NCBI GenBank assembly: GCA_025060635.1
Contig: JANXBN010000001.1
Span: 496,001 to 560,000 of the forward strand
Source: Candidatus Kryptonium sp.
GTDB taxonomy: Bacteria > Bacteroidota > Ignavibacteria > Kryptoniales > Kryptoniaceae
Reading direction: 5' to 3'
Length of the DNA stretch: 64,000 nt
Below are positions 19,518-29,211 of the stretch, piece after piece. The translations under genes and the position numbers were made by a program. The stretch's first letter is position 1; each line of letters opens with the position of its first letter. The notes beneath the pieces were generated by a model. It searched no databases and had not been told where the DNA came from. It saw only the letters and a list, made by a program, of their open reading frames with translations.

Positions 19518-20860
19518 GCAAATTAGTTGAAAATATCCGAAACATTTTCAAGATTGAAGAACTCCGGGACAGGATTCTTTTCACGATTGCTTTACTTGCA
19601 GTTGTTAGAGTTGGGGCTCATATAACTTTGCCCGGAGTTGATGCTTCGCTTTTGGCTGAAGTCATAAGAAGCCAGGCACAGCAAGGTTCTTTGTTTGCGT
19701 TATACGATCTTTTTGCAGGTGGAGCTTTTGAAAACGCTGCTGTTTTCGCACTTGGTATAATGCCTTATATAAGTGCTGCAATTATTTTGCAGTTGCTTGG
19801 TGCCGTTATCCCTTATTTTAGAAAATTGCAACAGGAAGGTGAAGAGGGGCGAAGAAAACTTGAACAATATGCCAGACAAGGAACAGTTCTTGTTGCAGCG
19901 CTCCAAGCTTGGGGTGTGAGTATAAGATTAATGCATATGACAACTCCAGGTGGCTTGCCAATAGTCCCAGATGCTGTTAAGGGTATAGGTTTTGTTATAA
20001 GTACAATTTTTATCCTTACCGCAGGAACGATCTTTATAATGTGGCTTGGTGAACAAATCACAGAGCGTGGAATCGGAAATGGCATCTCACTTATAATTTT
20101 TGCTGGAATAATCGCAAGATTTCCACATGCTTTAATTGAGGAATTTCAAATGTTGCAAACTGGTGCAAGAAGCATAATTGAGGAAATTTTGATAATTGCT
20201 GGGATGGTTCTTGTCGTTGCGCTTGTTATACTTGTCACGACTGGAACAAGAAGGATCCCAGTTCAATATGCTAAAAGAGTTGTTGGAAGAAGGGTCTATG
20301 GTGGAGTTACACAGTATATACCGATAAGAGTGAACGCAGCAGGAGTTATGCCGATAATCTTCGCTCAATCTGTTATGTTTTTACCAAGCACGATAGTGAC
20401 ATTTTTCCCAGAAAGTGAGGCGCTTCAAGAGTTTGCAGCAAACTTTAGTTATACATCGTTTTGGTATAATTTTATTTATGCCATTTTGGTTATATTCTTT
20501 ACATATCTTTACACGGCGATCGTTTTTAATCCGCAGGATATAGCTGATACGATGAGAAAGCAAGGTGGATTTATCCCAGGTATAAGACCAGGAAAAAACA
20601 CGGCAGATTTCATTGATAATATCTTAACTAAGATAACTTTGCCAGGTTCAATATTCCTTGCTATAATTGCGATTTTACCAGGTTTTATGATAGGATTGGG
20701 TGTTTCGCCGACAATGGCTTCATTCTTTGGAGGAACTAGCTTGCTTATCGTCGTGGGCGTCGCGCTTGACACATTGCGACAGATAGAAACATATCTTTTG
20801 ATGAGACATTATGATGGGTTTATGAAAACTGGCAGAATAAAAAGCAGAGTTGGCTATTAA
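19514..20860 (+). CDS. secY: Protein translocase subunit SecY
   Basis: Channel subunit of the Sec translocon in the inner membrane, 448 residues with ten predicted transmembrane segments. Visible signatures include PGVDASLL, ALGIMPYISAAIILQLL, GEQITERGIGNGISLIIFAGI and the cytoplasmic loop RRIPVQYAKR. It overlaps rplO by 4 nt and map by 11 nt. There is no adk between secY and map, unlike in many Firmicutes. Confidence 0.97.
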   Translation: MSKLVENIRNIFKIEELRDRILFTIALLAVVRVGAHITLPGVDASLLAEVIRSQAQQGSLFALYDLFAGGAFENAAVFALGIMPYISAAIILQLLGAVIPYFRKLQQEGEEGRRKLEQYARQGTVLVAALQAWGVSIRLMHMTTPGGLPIVPDAVKGIGFVISTIFILTAGTIFIMWLGEQITERGIGNGISLIIFAGIIARFPHALIEEFQMLQTGARSIIEEILIIAGMVLVVALVILVTTGTRRIPVQYAKRVVGRRVYGGVTQYIPIRVNAAGVMPIIFAQSVMFLPSTIVTFFPESEALQEFAANFSYTSFWYNFIYAILVIFFTYLYTAIVFNPQDIADTMRKQGGFIPGIRPGKNTADFIDNILTKITLPGSIFLAIIAILPGFMIGLGVSPTMASFFGGTSLLIVVGVALDTLRQIETYLLMRHYDGFMKTGRIKSRVGY

Positions 20861-21623
20861 AAAGGTGAGCATAAAGACTGAGAAGGAAATAGATTTGATG
20901 AGAGAGGCAGGAAGAATTGTATCAGATGTTTTAAAGATTCTCGGGAAATATATAAAGCCGGGAATTTCGGCTTATGAACTTGATAAAATAGCTGAAGATT
21001 TCATACTTTCGCAGGGTGCAAAACCTGCATTTAAGGGTTATGGATTCAACAAGAAAAATCTTTTTCCAGCGACAATTTGTGTTTCAATTGATAATGAGGT
21101 AGTGCATGGAATACCAACAAAAGATAAAATTTTAAGAGAAGGTCAAATCGTTTCAATTGATGTTGGTGTTGTTAAGAATGGATACTATGGGGACGCAGCA
21201 AAGACATTTGCTGTTGGCGAGGTGAACGGAGAAAAGAAAAAATTGATAGAGATAACTGAAAAAGCTCTTTACATAGGAATTGAACAAGCCGTTGATGGAA
21301 ATAGACTCTTTGACATAGGATATGCGATTCAAAGTTATGTTGAGTCGCATGGTTTTTCAGTTGTCCGAGACCTCGTAGGGCACGGTATAGGAAAAAAACT
21401 ACATGAAGAACCACCTGTTCCAAATTTTGGGCAAAAGGGCAAAGGTATTAAGCTTAGAGAAGGAATGACATTAGCAATTGAGCCTATGGTAAATGTCGGG
21501 ACTTGGCAAGTTTATTTTGGAAGTGATGGTTGGACAGTTTACACTCTGGATGGATTGCCATCGGCTCATTTTGAACATACAATCGTTGTAAGAAAAGGAA
21601 AACCAGAAATTTTAACATTGTAA
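20850..21623 (+). CDS. map: Methionine aminopeptidase type I
   Basis: Removes N-terminal methionine from new proteins; 257 residues. The metal ligands appear in IDVGVVKNGYYGDAAKTF (two Asp), GHGIGKKLHEEPPVPNF (His), IEPM (Glu) and HFEHTIVV (Glu). The start is either TTG 20850 inside the end of secY or GTG 20865; both keep the whole fold, and the TTG is listed. It directly abuts infA. Confidence 0.95.
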   Translation: MAIKKVSIKTEKEIDLMREAGRIVSDVLKILGKYIKPGISAYELDKIAEDFILSQGAKPAFKGYGFNKKNLFPATICVSIDNEVVHGIPTKDKILREGQIVSIDVGVVKNGYYGDAAKTFAVGEVNGEKKKLIEITEKALYIGIEQAVDGNRLFDIGYAIQSYVESHGFSVVRDLVGHGIGKKLHEEPPVPNFGQKGKGIKLREGMTLAIEPMVNVGTWQVYFGSDGWTVYTLDGLPSAHFEHTIVVRKGKPEILTL

Positions 21624-21842
21624 ATGGCAAAACAAGAAGGTGTAAAAGTTGATGGTGTTGTGATTGAAGCGTTACCAAATGCGACTTTCAAGGTTAGATT
21701 GGATAACGGGCTTGAGGTCACTGCACATGTATCTGGAAAGATGCGAATGCATTTTATAAAAATTCTACCTGGCGATAAAGTTCAAGTTGAACTTTCACCT
21801 TACGATGTGACAAAAGGACGGATTATTTACAGATACAAATAA
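21624..21842 (+). CDS. infA: Translation initiation factor IF-1
   Basis: A 72-residue OB-fold protein that occupies the 30S A-site at initiation. [21 protein letters not shown], spread over residues 9-29, and [18 protein letters not shown] at the end are standard. The ATG follows the map stop with no intervening base, so it is probably translated by coupling. Confidence 0.97.
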   Translation: MAKQEGVKVDGVVIEALPNATFKVRLDNGLEVTAHVSGKMRMHFIKILPGDKVQVELSPYDVTKGRIIYRYK

Positions 21843-21858
21843 ATTTAGAGAAGAAAAA

Positions 21859-21975
21859 ATGAAAGTTCGCTCATCAGTAAAGAAAATTTGCGAGCATTGT
21901 AAAATCATCAAACGAAAGGGAGTCATAAGAGTCATTTGTAAGAAAAATCCAAAGCATAAACAAAGGCAAGGTTAA
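21859..21975 (+). CDS. rpmJ: 50S ribosomal protein L36
   Basis: A 38-residue protein, too short for many gene callers. It reads [14 protein letters not shown] and carries the zinc ligands C11, C14, C27 and H33 ([12 protein letters not shown] at the end). Its position between infA and rpsM is the standard one. Confidence 0.95.
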   Translation: MKVRSSVKKICEHCKIIKRKGVIRVICKKNPKHKQRQG

Positions 21976-21981
21976 AAAGTT

Positions 21982-22365
21982 ATGGCGAGAATAGCAGGAG
22001 TTGAGTTACCAAGAAATAAGAGGTCTTTTATCGCGCTAACTTATATCTATGGCATAGGAAGAAGCTCAGCTCTAAAGATACTTGAAAAAGCAGGCGTTGA
22101 TCCAATGAAAAAAATTGGCGAATTAACAGATGAGGAAATTAGCAAGATAAGGGATATCATCAACGCTGAATATAAAGTTGAGGGTGCTTTAAGAGCTGAG
22201 ATTCAAATGAACATCAAGCGTCTTATGGACATCGGATGTTATCGTGGTTTAAGACATCGCCGTGGTTTGCCAGTTCGCGGTCAAAGAACGAGGACGAATG
22301 CTAGAACCAGAAAAGGTAAGAGGAAAACTGTTCCTGGTAAGAAGAAAGCGACTGCCAAAAAGTAA
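21982..22365 (+). CDS. rpsM: 30S ribosomal protein S13
   Basis: A 30S head protein touching P-site tRNA and bridge B1, 127 residues. It has [26 protein letters not shown] and the basic tail [19 protein letters not shown]. It begins 6 nt after rpmJ. Confidence 0.97.
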   Translation: MARIAGVELPRNKRSFIALTYIYGIGRSSALKILEKAGVDPMKKIGELTDEEISKIRDIINAEYKVEGALRAEIQMNIKRLMDIGCYRGLRHRRGLPVRGQRTRTNARTRKGKRKTVPGKKKATAKK

Positions 22366-22388
22366 AAATTAACTCTGGAGGATGAAAA

Positions 22389-22772
22389 TTGGCTAAAGTA
22401 AAAAAGCAGAAAAAGAAAATTCAAGTAGATGCTCACGGTATAGCACACATTAAAGCAACTTTCAATAATACCATAGTCACAATAACAGATAGATATGGTA
22501 ATGTTTTGGCGTGGTCATCTGGTGGAAGAATAGGATACAAGGGAACGAAAAAAGGAACACCTTTTGCAGCTCAACTTGCTGCTGAAGCAGCAGCAAAAGA
22601 AGCATATAACCTTGGCGTTAGAAGGGTTGATGTTCTTGTCAAAGGTCCTGGCTCCGGAAGAGAAGCAGCAATTCGTGCGCTTCAGACTGCAGGACTTGAG
22701 ATATTGACAATTCGCGATGTGACGCCAATTCCGCACAATGGTTGTAGACCACCAAAAAGAAGAAGAGTTTAA
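22389..22772 (+). CDS. rpsK: 30S ribosomal protein S11
   Basis: Platform protein of the 30S subunit, 127 residues. TTG start at 22389 with GGAGG 7 nt upstream; an ATG inside that spacer is out of frame. The family sequence [12 protein letters not shown], the [14 protein letters not shown] loop and the terminal [18 protein letters not shown] are intact. Confidence 0.96.
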   Translation: MAKVKKQKKKIQVDAHGIAHIKATFNNTIVTITDRYGNVLAWSSGGRIGYKGTKKGTPFAAQLAAEAAAKEAYNLGVRRVDVLVKGPGSGREAAIRALQTAGLEILTIRDVTPIPHNGCRPPKRRRV

Positions 22773-22795
22773 AAATTAAAATTAAATTTTAAATC

Positions 22796-23425
22796 ATGGG
22801 AAGATACACAGGTCCAGTTTGCAGGCTTTGCAGAAGAGAAAGGATGAAACTTTATCTTAAAGGTGAGAAATGCTATACTGAAAAATGTCCACTTGAGAAG
22901 AAAAACTATCCACCTGGTCAACACGGTCCACTAAGACGCGCAAGATTATCTGAATATGGAATACAATTAAGAGAAAAGCAAAAACTCCGTAGAATTTACG
23001 GAGTCCTCGAGCGTCAGTTTAGAAGATATTTTGAAATGGCAACAAGACAAAAAGGAAAAACAGGTGAAAACTTGATAAAGATACTTGAAAGACGATTGGA
23101 CAATGTGGTATATCGCCTTGGATTCGCACCATCAAGGAAAGCAGCTAGACAACTTGTTAAGCATAGACATATCTTAGTAAATGGAAAAGTTGTTGACATA
23201 CCCTCATATCTCGTTGAACCAGGTGATGAGATAAGAGTTAGAGACAAGAGCAAGGAACTTGAAATCATCCATAACTCATTAAAGCGCGTCACTGAAACAA
23301 GTCTTGTTCCTTGGCTTCAGCTGAATAAGGCAAGTTTAAGTGGTGTGTTTATGTATATACCAGAGCGATCTGAGATACCGCTAAATGTTAATGAACAGTT
23401 GATCGTTGAACTTTATTCAAAGTAA
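22796..23425 (+). CDS. rpsD: 30S ribosomal protein S4, zinc-binding type
   Basis: Assembly-initiator protein, 209 residues. The N-terminus carries a zinc site with C9, C12, C26 and C31, the cysteine-containing form of S4. An S4 RNA-binding domain follows, with [20 protein letters not shown] and [18 protein letters not shown]. In E. coli S4 represses the alpha operon. Confidence 0.97.
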   Translation: MGRYTGPVCRLCRRERMKLYLKGEKCYTEKCPLEKKNYPPGQHGPLRRARLSEYGIQLREKQKLRRIYGVLERQFRRYFEMATRQKGKTGENLIKILERRLDNVVYRLGFAPSRKAARQLVKHRHILVNGKVVDIPSYLVEPGDEIRVRDKSKELEIIHNSLKRVTETSLVPWLQLNKASLSGVFMYIPERSEIPLNVNEQLIVELYSK

Positions 23426-23447
23426 AAATTAAGTTATAGAGGTAAAA

Positions 23448-24461
23448 ATGTTAAACATTTCCCTGACTTTTCCAGAAAGTGTAGTGATGGACGAGGCAAC
23501 ATATTCAAATACTTTCGGACGATTTATTATTCAACCTCTTGAGCGTGGCTATGGCGTTACGATCGGAAATGCGTTGAGAAGAGTTCTTCTTTCTTCAATT
23601 CCTGGTTATTCATTTATCGCAGTAAAAATAGAAGGAGTTCTTCACGAGTTCTCTACAATTCCGGGTGTTGTTGAAGATGTTGCTGATATCGTGCTTAATT
23701 TGAAGGGAGTTAGATTTAAACTAATTGACAAGTCAATTAAAAAAGTTAATGTATTAGTCAAGGGACCAATTGAACTCAAAGCTGGAGAAATACAGAAGCA
23801 AAATTCAGGAATAGAAATTCTAAATCCTGAACATCACATCGCAAGCGTTACAGGAAACACAGAATTTGAAATGGATTTGTGGATCGGTTATGGCAAAGGT
23901 TATGTTCCTTCTGAAGAGCTTGATTATCTTGAACCAGCTCCACCAGTAACTCGTCAACCAGGTGTGATATTTCTTGACGCAATTTTCACGCCAGTTAAAA
24001 ATGTAAGATATTTCATTGAAAACATTCGTTTAAAGCAAAAAGGTGATTATGAAAAATTGACACTTGAAGTAGAAACGGATGGTTCAATAACCCCAGATGA
24101 CGCGCTTGTTCTCGCTGCGAAGATCTTGAAAGAACACTTTGAAATTGTAATTGAACTTCACCCGCAGGTTGAACCAGAGACGCTTAAACCTGGTGATGAA
24201 GGTAAAGTTGTTAATGAAAAAGATCGCATCAGAAAAATTTTGAAAACCCCAATTGAGGAGCTTTTCCTCAGCATGAGAGCATTTAACATTTTGAAGGCAA
24301 ATGGATTAAATACAATTGGTGATATCGTAAGGTATCAAGAAAACCAGCTTTTGAACTTTAAGAACTTCGGTAGAACTTCACTTAACGAGATAAAGAAGAT
24401 CATTGAAGGATATGGTTTACATTTCGGTTTTGATGTGGATAGATACTTAAGGGAAAGTTAA
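23448..24461 (+). CDS. rpoA: RNA polymerase subunit alpha
   Basis: 337 residues. The N-terminal dimerisation domain includes PLERGYGVTIGNALRRVLLS and GVVEDVADIVLNLKGV. A linker near residues 235-255 is followed by the DNA- and activator-binding C-terminal domain with TPIEELFLSMRAFNILKAN and FKNFGRTSLNEI. Standard alpha-operon position between rpsD and rplQ, with GAGGT before the ATG. Confidence 0.97.
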   Translation: MLNISLTFPESVVMDEATYSNTFGRFIIQPLERGYGVTIGNALRRVLLSSIPGYSFIAVKIEGVLHEFSTIPGVVEDVADIVLNLKGVRFKLIDKSIKKVNVLVKGPIELKAGEIQKQNSGIEILNPEHHIASVTGNTEFEMDLWIGYGKGYVPSEELDYLEPAPPVTRQPGVIFLDAIFTPVKNVRYFIENIRLKQKGDYEKLTLEVETDGSITPDDALVLAAKILKEHFEIVIELHPQVEPETLKPGDEGKVVNEKDRIRKILKTPIEELFLSMRAFNILKANGLNTIGDIVRYQENQLLNFKNFGRTSLNEIKKIIEGYGLHFGFDVDRYLRES

Positions 24462-24482
24462 AAAAATTTTTTGGAGGTTTAA

Positions 24483-24929
24483 ATGAGGCATTTGAAAAAG
24501 GGCAGGAAACTTAAAAGAACACATAGCCATAGGAAAGCAACTCTTTCAGCACTTGCAACCGCGCTGTTTCTACATAAAAGAATAGTGACAACCGTCGCTA
24601 AAGCGAAAGAAGCAAGAAGATTTGCGGAGAAATTAATAACGAAAGCAAAGCGCGGAGACATACACTCAAGGCGACTTGTGGCAAGGTTTATAAGAAATAG
24701 ACAAGCGTTAAAAGAATTATTTAACGAGATAGCTCCCAGAGTGATGGATAGACCCGGTGGTTATACTCGTGTCGTGCGACTTGGTTTTAGACGAGGTGAT
24801 TCAGCCGAACTTGCGGTGCTTGAACTTGTTGATTACAACATCGGAACGGGAATGGTTAAACCAAAGAAGGAGAAAAAAACAGAAACCCAACCTGCTAAGG
24901 AACAGGTCGCAGAGCAAACAGCAACTTAA
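24483..24929 (+). CDS. rplQ: 50S ribosomal protein L17
   Basis: Exit-tunnel protein, 148 residues. It starts MRHLKKGRKLKRTHSHRKA, and GGYTRVVRLGFRRGDSAELAVLELV is recognisable over residues 95-120. The last 25 residues (K/E/Q/T-rich) are an added tail beyond the usual 115-125. A TGGAGG site precedes the ATG. It is the last ribosomal gene of the super-operon. Confidence 0.96.
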   Translation: MRHLKKGRKLKRTHSHRKATLSALATALFLHKRIVTTVAKAKEARRFAEKLITKAKRGDIHSRRLVARFIRNRQALKELFNEIAPRVMDRPGGYTRVVRLGFRRGDSAELAVLELVDYNIGTGMVKPKKEKKTETQPAKEQVAEQTAT

Positions 24930-24935
24930 TTATCA

Positions 24936-24967
24936 AGCGGAGTTTTTAACAAACTCCGCTGATCTTT
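24936..24967 (+). terminator. Terminator-like hairpin after rplQ
   Basis: AGCGGAGTTT (24936-24945), loop TTAAC, AAACTCCGCT (24951-24960): a perfect 10-bp stem 6 nt after the rplQ stop. The trailing sequence GATCTTT has only a short T-run, so read-through into engB, which has no visible promoter, is plausible. Confidence 0.65.
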
Positions 24968-24990
24968 AAAAATACAGGTTCTAAGAAACT

Positions 24991-25632
24991 ATGAAGATAA
25001 CATCCGCAAGATTCGTTGCAAGCTTGACCGATGTAAAGCAGCTTCCAACCGATGGACTTCCTGAAATTGCGCTCGTCGGAAGATCAAATGTCGGAAAGTC
25101 ATCCCTGATTAATAAACTTTGTGGAAAACGAAATCTCGCTTTCATAAGCTCAACCCCGGGGAAAACTCAAACTCTAAATTATTTCTTGATAAATGAATCT
25201 TTCTACATAGTTGATCTCCCCGGCTATGGCTACGCTCGCGTCCCTGAACATGTCAAAGCAGGTTGGAGTAAACTTATAGAAAATTATTTAAGTAATAGAT
25301 CCCAGATCAAATTAGTCCTTCACATCGTTGATGCTCGCCACGAGCCAACGGAGCTTGATAAGATGATGGCAGGATGGCTTGATTATTTCAAGATCCCTTA
25401 TGTTATCGTGATAACTAAAATTGACAAAATTGCAAGAAGCAAAATCTCAAGACAGGTTGATATGATACGAAACGCTTTCGGGAAGTTAAAGTATTGTCAA
25501 GATTTTGTCACTTTCTCAGCAATAACTGGTGTCGGAAAAAATGAACTGCTTTCAATAATTGAAAAGTATATCTCAACACCAGGGAAACAACGCACGCAGA
25601 AAAAGCAACTTCAAGTTGCACAAACTAAATAA
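24991..25632 (+). CDS. engB: Ribosome biogenesis GTPase EngB (YsxC/YihA)
   Basis: TRAFAC-class GTPase needed for 50S assembly, 213 residues. P-loop GRSNVGKSSLI near residues 31-41, SSTPGKTQTLNYF (switch I), DLPGYGYARVP (switch II) and the ITKIDK specificity motif. The C-terminus carries a short basic tail. It follows the ribosomal operon, separated by the hairpin. Confidence 0.95.
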   Translation: MKITSARFVASLTDVKQLPTDGLPEIALVGRSNVGKSSLINKLCGKRNLAFISSTPGKTQTLNYFLINESFYIVDLPGYGYARVPEHVKAGWSKLIENYLSNRSQIKLVLHIVDARHEPTELDKMMAGWLDYFKIPYVIVITKIDKIARSKISRQVDMIRNAFGKLKYCQDFVTFSAITGVGKNELLSIIEKYISTPGKQRTQKKQLQVAQTK

Positions 25633-25723
25633 GTTCCTTAATCTTGGGGCTTGAACTTTTAATGCTGATTTTTTCAAATCAATCTAAGGTAACCCTTCCA
25701 TCAGCACTTCCTCCGATGTTTTT

Positions 25724-25755
25724 CTTGTTTCACAAAAATTTGGTGTTTATATTTA
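25724..25755 (+). promoter_or_regulatory. Promoter of the TPR-cytochrome-barrel operon
   Basis: CTTG (25724-25727), 20 nt, TATATTTA (25748-25755). The predicted start near 25762 falls at the first base of a perfect 7+2+7 palindrome. Confidence 0.55.
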
Positions 25756-25761
25756 AATAAG

Positions 25762-25777
25762 TTTGTGTAAACACAAA
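25762..25777 (+). repeat. Perfect palindrome at the predicted transcription start
   Basis: TTTGTGT (25762-25768), AA, ACACAAA (25771-25777). It begins 6 nt after the -7 box, so it could be an operator or a 5' hairpin protecting the mRNA. It ends 12 nt before the ATG at 25790. Confidence 0.55.
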
Positions 25778-25789
25778 AAACATCTCAAA

Positions 25790-28780
25790 ATGTTTAAAAG
25801 GTTTGTGATATTTTTCGCTACATCCTTAACATTTGCGTTTGCGCAGGTAAGTTTACAGGAGATGCGCGATTTCAAGTTTGCTTATTCACTTTTTGAAGAT
25901 GGGATGTATCAGCTTGCTTTTTCGGAGTTTCAAAAGTTTATAAAAAATTATCCAGAGAGCAAGTTTGTTGAAGAAGCGCGATTTTTCAGCGCAGAGTCAA
26001 TGTTCAAACTCGGCGAATATGATTCCGCCCTTAAAATTTATTTCTCCCTCTTATCCGATATCCCCAACACGAGGTTTAAAGACAAAGCAAATTATAGAAT
26101 TGCAGAGATATATTTTAGAAGAAAAAACTACGCTCCAGCAATTGAAAATTTCAAAAAAGCAATAGAAACATCGTCTGATAAGCTGCTAATTTCTCAATCA
26201 GCATATTATCTTGGCGAAATATATTTTGAACAAAACGACTTTAGGAATGCGTTAAGATATTACACTCTCTCATACGAAGTTGACACGACGGGCGAGGTCG
26301 CACCATATGCAATTTTCTCGGTTGGATTTATTCTTCAAAGACAAGAAAAGTTTCAAGAAGCAATTGAAAAATATGAAACCTTGATTGAAAAGTTTGGTGA
26401 AAAAAGCGGGAAATACGATAAAATTCTTAACGATGCGAGATTGAACCTTGTTGAATGTTATTATAAATTGAGAAATTACAGAAAAGCAATTAAAAGCGCT
26501 CTTGAGCTTGCAAAGAAAAGCGAAGACGAGAGAATTATTTTTCTTCTTGGTGAAAGTTATTATGCACTTGGCTTATACGATTCCGCAAGGTTTTACTATG
26601 AAAGCTATTTAAAGAAATTCCCCTCTGGCGAGTTTAAGCGACACGCTGTTTACTCAATCGGATGGGTTTACTACAAACAAGGAAAACATAGAGAAGCAAT
26701 TCAAATTTTTGATTCGCTTTCAAGAGGAAACGATGCGATAGCAAATCTTTCCCTTTTTTATCTTGGGGAAGTTAAAAAAGCCTCGGGCGATACTTCTGAA
26801 GCAATCTCGGTGTTTAAAAACTTCATTCAAAGAGACAAAGATTATTCTCCATTGAACGCTCGGGCAAATTATGAACTTGGATTAATTTATTTTTCTCAAG
26901 GGAAGTATGATAGCGCAATTGTTTATCTTGAAAAAATTCGCCTTGATGATACGAGTGATGTTAAGATGAAAGCGTTTGAGCTTCTGGCTCAATCTTACAT
27001 AAGGCGAGGGAATTATTCAAAGGGAGCGTCTGTTTTGCGGATGGTAAGAAATGAATTTAAACTTTCCCCTGAAAGTGAATCTATAAACATTTATAGCGAG
27101 GGCGTCGCGTTGATGCAGGCAGGAGAGTTTAGAGAGGCGATCGGAGTTTTTGAGGAATTCTTGTCAAAATTTCCAAACGATATAAACGCAGAGTGGGCGA
27201 TTTTATATCTCGGTGAGATATATTACAAACTTGGTGATTATAAAAATGCGAGAAAATACTACAATGAAATTTTAAAACGCTTTCCAAGAAGTGCCAACGC
27301 TGAGCAGGCGCTTTATTCAATTGCGTGGTCATATTTTAAAGAGGGGAATTATTCAGAATCCGCGAAACAATTTGAGAAATTTTTAAATACATATTCAACT
27401 GGAAAAAGAGCTTTGGACGCACGACTTCGGCTTGGGGACTGTTATTTCATGATGAAAAACTACAAACAAGCGGAGTCAGTTTATCTTTCTTTCGTTCGCC
27501 TATTCGGGAATCAAGAGGGAGCAGATTATGCCTATTTTCAACTTTCGCAAGTTTATCTTCGTCAGCGTCAGTTGATGCGTTCGCTTGAAATGTTAAATCT
27601 ACTGCTTAATAGATTCCCAAATTCAACGCTTGCGCCGTCTGCAAAATATCAGATCGGATGGATTTATTTTCAGGATAAAAATTATACTCCAGCGATAAAT
27701 TCATTTCGTGAGGTTGTTGATAAATATCCAAATAGCGATCTTGCGCCTCGGGCTCTTTATGGAATTGGCGATGCTTACTACAACATGGGAAAATATGACC
27801 TCGCAATAAAAGCATATCTTGAGGTAATTGAGAAATATCCTGAATCAAAATATGCTGGCGATGCCATCTCAGGGATCCAGTATTCTCTTTCGGCTCAAGG
27901 TAAAAATCCAAATCTTGTTGATGAGTTAATTTCAAAGAGTAAAAATCCCGATTTTCTTGAGATTGCTTCATTGAAGAAGGCTGAGTTTCAGATCTCGCAA
28001 GGAAATTACGCTGAAGGTATAAACCTTTACAAAAAATTCATAGCAAATTATCCACAAAGTAAATTTTTGCCAAAGGCTTATTACGAGATCGGCAGGACTT
28101 ATGAGATAATGGGCAGAAATTTTGAGGCGGTTGAGGTTTACAAAAATCTCATTGCGATGTATCCGTTGAGTGAATTTTCTCAAAATGCGCTTGTTCGTCT
28201 CGGTTGGATAAAATTTAACTCTGGGGAATTTGCAGAAGCAATTGAACATCTTGGAAAAGTTGAAACTAAAGCAAAATTTTATGATGAGGTTGTTTATTTA
28301 ATGGGATTAAATTATCTCTCTCTTGGTGATACCTCAAGCGCTATGAGAAAATTCAATGATGTGATAAATCAATTTCCAAATTCTGACTTTTCCGACAGAG
28401 CAAGGGTTAAAATTGGTGAGATTTTGTTAAGTTATGATAAATCTAATGAAGCAATTGAAATTTTGAAGCCGGTTGTTTTAAATAGAGCGACCGATGAGGT
28501 TTCAGCACAAGCACAATATCTTTATGCTGAATCGTTTTTTAAACTCGGGAACTTTGATGAAGCATTGCTTCAATTCTTAAGGGTAAGATATCTTTACGGA
28601 GAATATGTTAAGTTTTTACCGATGACATATTATCGCATCGCGCAATGTTATGAAATCAAAGGGGACTATGGGAAAGCAACACAATTTTTAAACGATATCT
28701 TGAAAATGAACATAAACGCTGAAATGAAAACCAGGGTTCTTGAAAAACTTGAACAATTAAAAACAAAAATAACGGGATAA
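25790..28780 (+). CDS. Large tetratricopeptide-repeat exported protein
   Basis: A 996-residue protein with an N-terminal signal peptide (MFKRFVIFFATSLTFAFAQ) and then an almost unbroken array of TPR units of the YbgF/BamD-like kind. Recurrent features are A-x-Y-x-I-G/A-x-x-Y and F-P-N/Q-S. I count more than 20 units from residue 25 to the end. Such proteins act as periplasmic scaffolds; the partner is unknown. The start is ATG 25790, because an upstream in-frame TTG (25763) lies in the promoter-proximal palindrome. It is followed 2 nt later by a cytochrome c and then an outer-membrane barrel, so an envelope complex is likely. Confidence 0.88.
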   Translation: MFKRFVIFFATSLTFAFAQVSLQEMRDFKFAYSLFEDGMYQLAFSEFQKFIKNYPESKFVEEARFFSAESMFKLGEYDSALKIYFSLLSDIPNTRFKDKANYRIAEIYFRRKNYAPAIENFKKAIETSSDKLLISQSAYYLGEIYFEQNDFRNALRYYTLSYEVDTTGEVAPYAIFSVGFILQRQEKFQEAIEKYETLIEKFGEKSGKYDKILNDARLNLVECYYKLRNYRKAIKSALELAKKSEDERIIFLLGESYYALGLYDSARFYYESYLKKFPSGEFKRHAVYSIGWVYYKQGKHREAIQIFDSLSRGNDAIANLSLFYLGEVKKASGDTSEAISVFKNFIQRDKDYSPLNARANYELGLIYFSQGKYDSAIVYLEKIRLDDTSDVKMKAFELLAQSYIRRGNYSKGASVLRMVRNEFKLSPESESINIYSEGVALMQAGEFREAIGVFEEFLSKFPNDINAEWAILYLGEIYYKLGDYKNARKYYNEILKRFPRSANAEQALYSIAWSYFKEGNYSESAKQFEKFLNTYSTGKRALDARLRLGDCYFMMKNYKQAESVYLSFVRLFGNQEGADYAYFQLSQVYLRQRQLMRSLEMLNLLLNRFPNSTLAPSAKYQIGWIYFQDKNYTPAINSFREVVDKYPNSDLAPRALYGIGDAYYNMGKYDLAIKAYLEVIEKYPESKYAGDAISGIQYSLSAQGKNPNLVDELISKSKNPDFLEIASLKKAEFQISQGNYAEGINLYKKFIANYPQSKFLPKAYYEIGRTYEIMGRNFEAVEVYKNLIAMYPLSEFSQNALVRLGWIKFNSGEFAEAIEHLGKVETKAKFYDEVVYLMGLNYLSLGDTSSAMRKFNDVINQFPNSDFSDRARVKIGEILLSYDKSNEAIEILKPVVLNRATDEVSAQAQYLYAESFFKLGNFDEALLQFLRVRYLYGEYVKFLPMTYYRIAQCYEIKGDYGKATQFLNDILKMNINAEMKTRVLEKLEQLKTKITG

Positions 28781-28782
28781 AG

Positions 28783-29199
28783 ATGAGGAAAACATTGTTA
28801 TTTTACATAGCATTACCATTCGCTATAATCGTCGGATTGAGCGTCGCGGTTAATTTAACAATTGATGGGACGAAATTTAACGGACAAGATGCATTCGCGC
28901 AGGGGCAGAGAAGATTCGGACGAAATCTCCAAGTTCTCACCGATGTCCAATCAAAAGAACAGTTGCAAAAGATGATGGAGGGAATTTCCGACGCGCTCGG
29001 CGTCAAATGCAATTATTGCCATGATGTTAACAATTATGCAAGCGATGTCAAAGAGACCAAGAAAAAAGCAAGAACTATGCTTAGGATGGTAATGACGATA
29101 AATCGTGACTTCATCAACTGGGAAGGGGCAACAGTTGTTGATTGTTATACATGTCATCGCGGTCAAACGAAGCCACAAGTTAAGGGAGCATCAAAATAA
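28783..29199 (+). CDS. Small diheme cytochrome c, photosynthetic-reaction-centre type
   Basis: 138 residues with an N-terminal signal or anchor helix (residues 4-26, possibly cleaved near AFAQ at 37-40). Two CXXCH heme-binding motifs occur at 76-80 (CNYCH) and 121-125 (CYTCH). The spacing and the methionine-bearing helix before the second site (RTMLRMVMTIN) resemble half of the tetraheme reaction-centre cytochrome subunit family (Pfam CytoC_RC). Nothing photosynthetic is visible; in non-phototrophs such proteins are orphan periplasmic electron carriers. It is sandwiched between the TPR gene (2 nt) and the barrel gene (12 nt). Confidence 0.85.
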   Translation: MRKTLLFYIALPFAIIVGLSVAVNLTIDGTKFNGQDAFAQGQRRFGRNLQVLTDVQSKEQLQKMMEGISDALGVKCNYCHDVNNYASDVKETKKKARTMLRMVMTINRDFINWEGATVVDCYTCHRGQTKPQVKGASK

Positions 29200-29211
29200 A
29201 ATTTTTATGAC

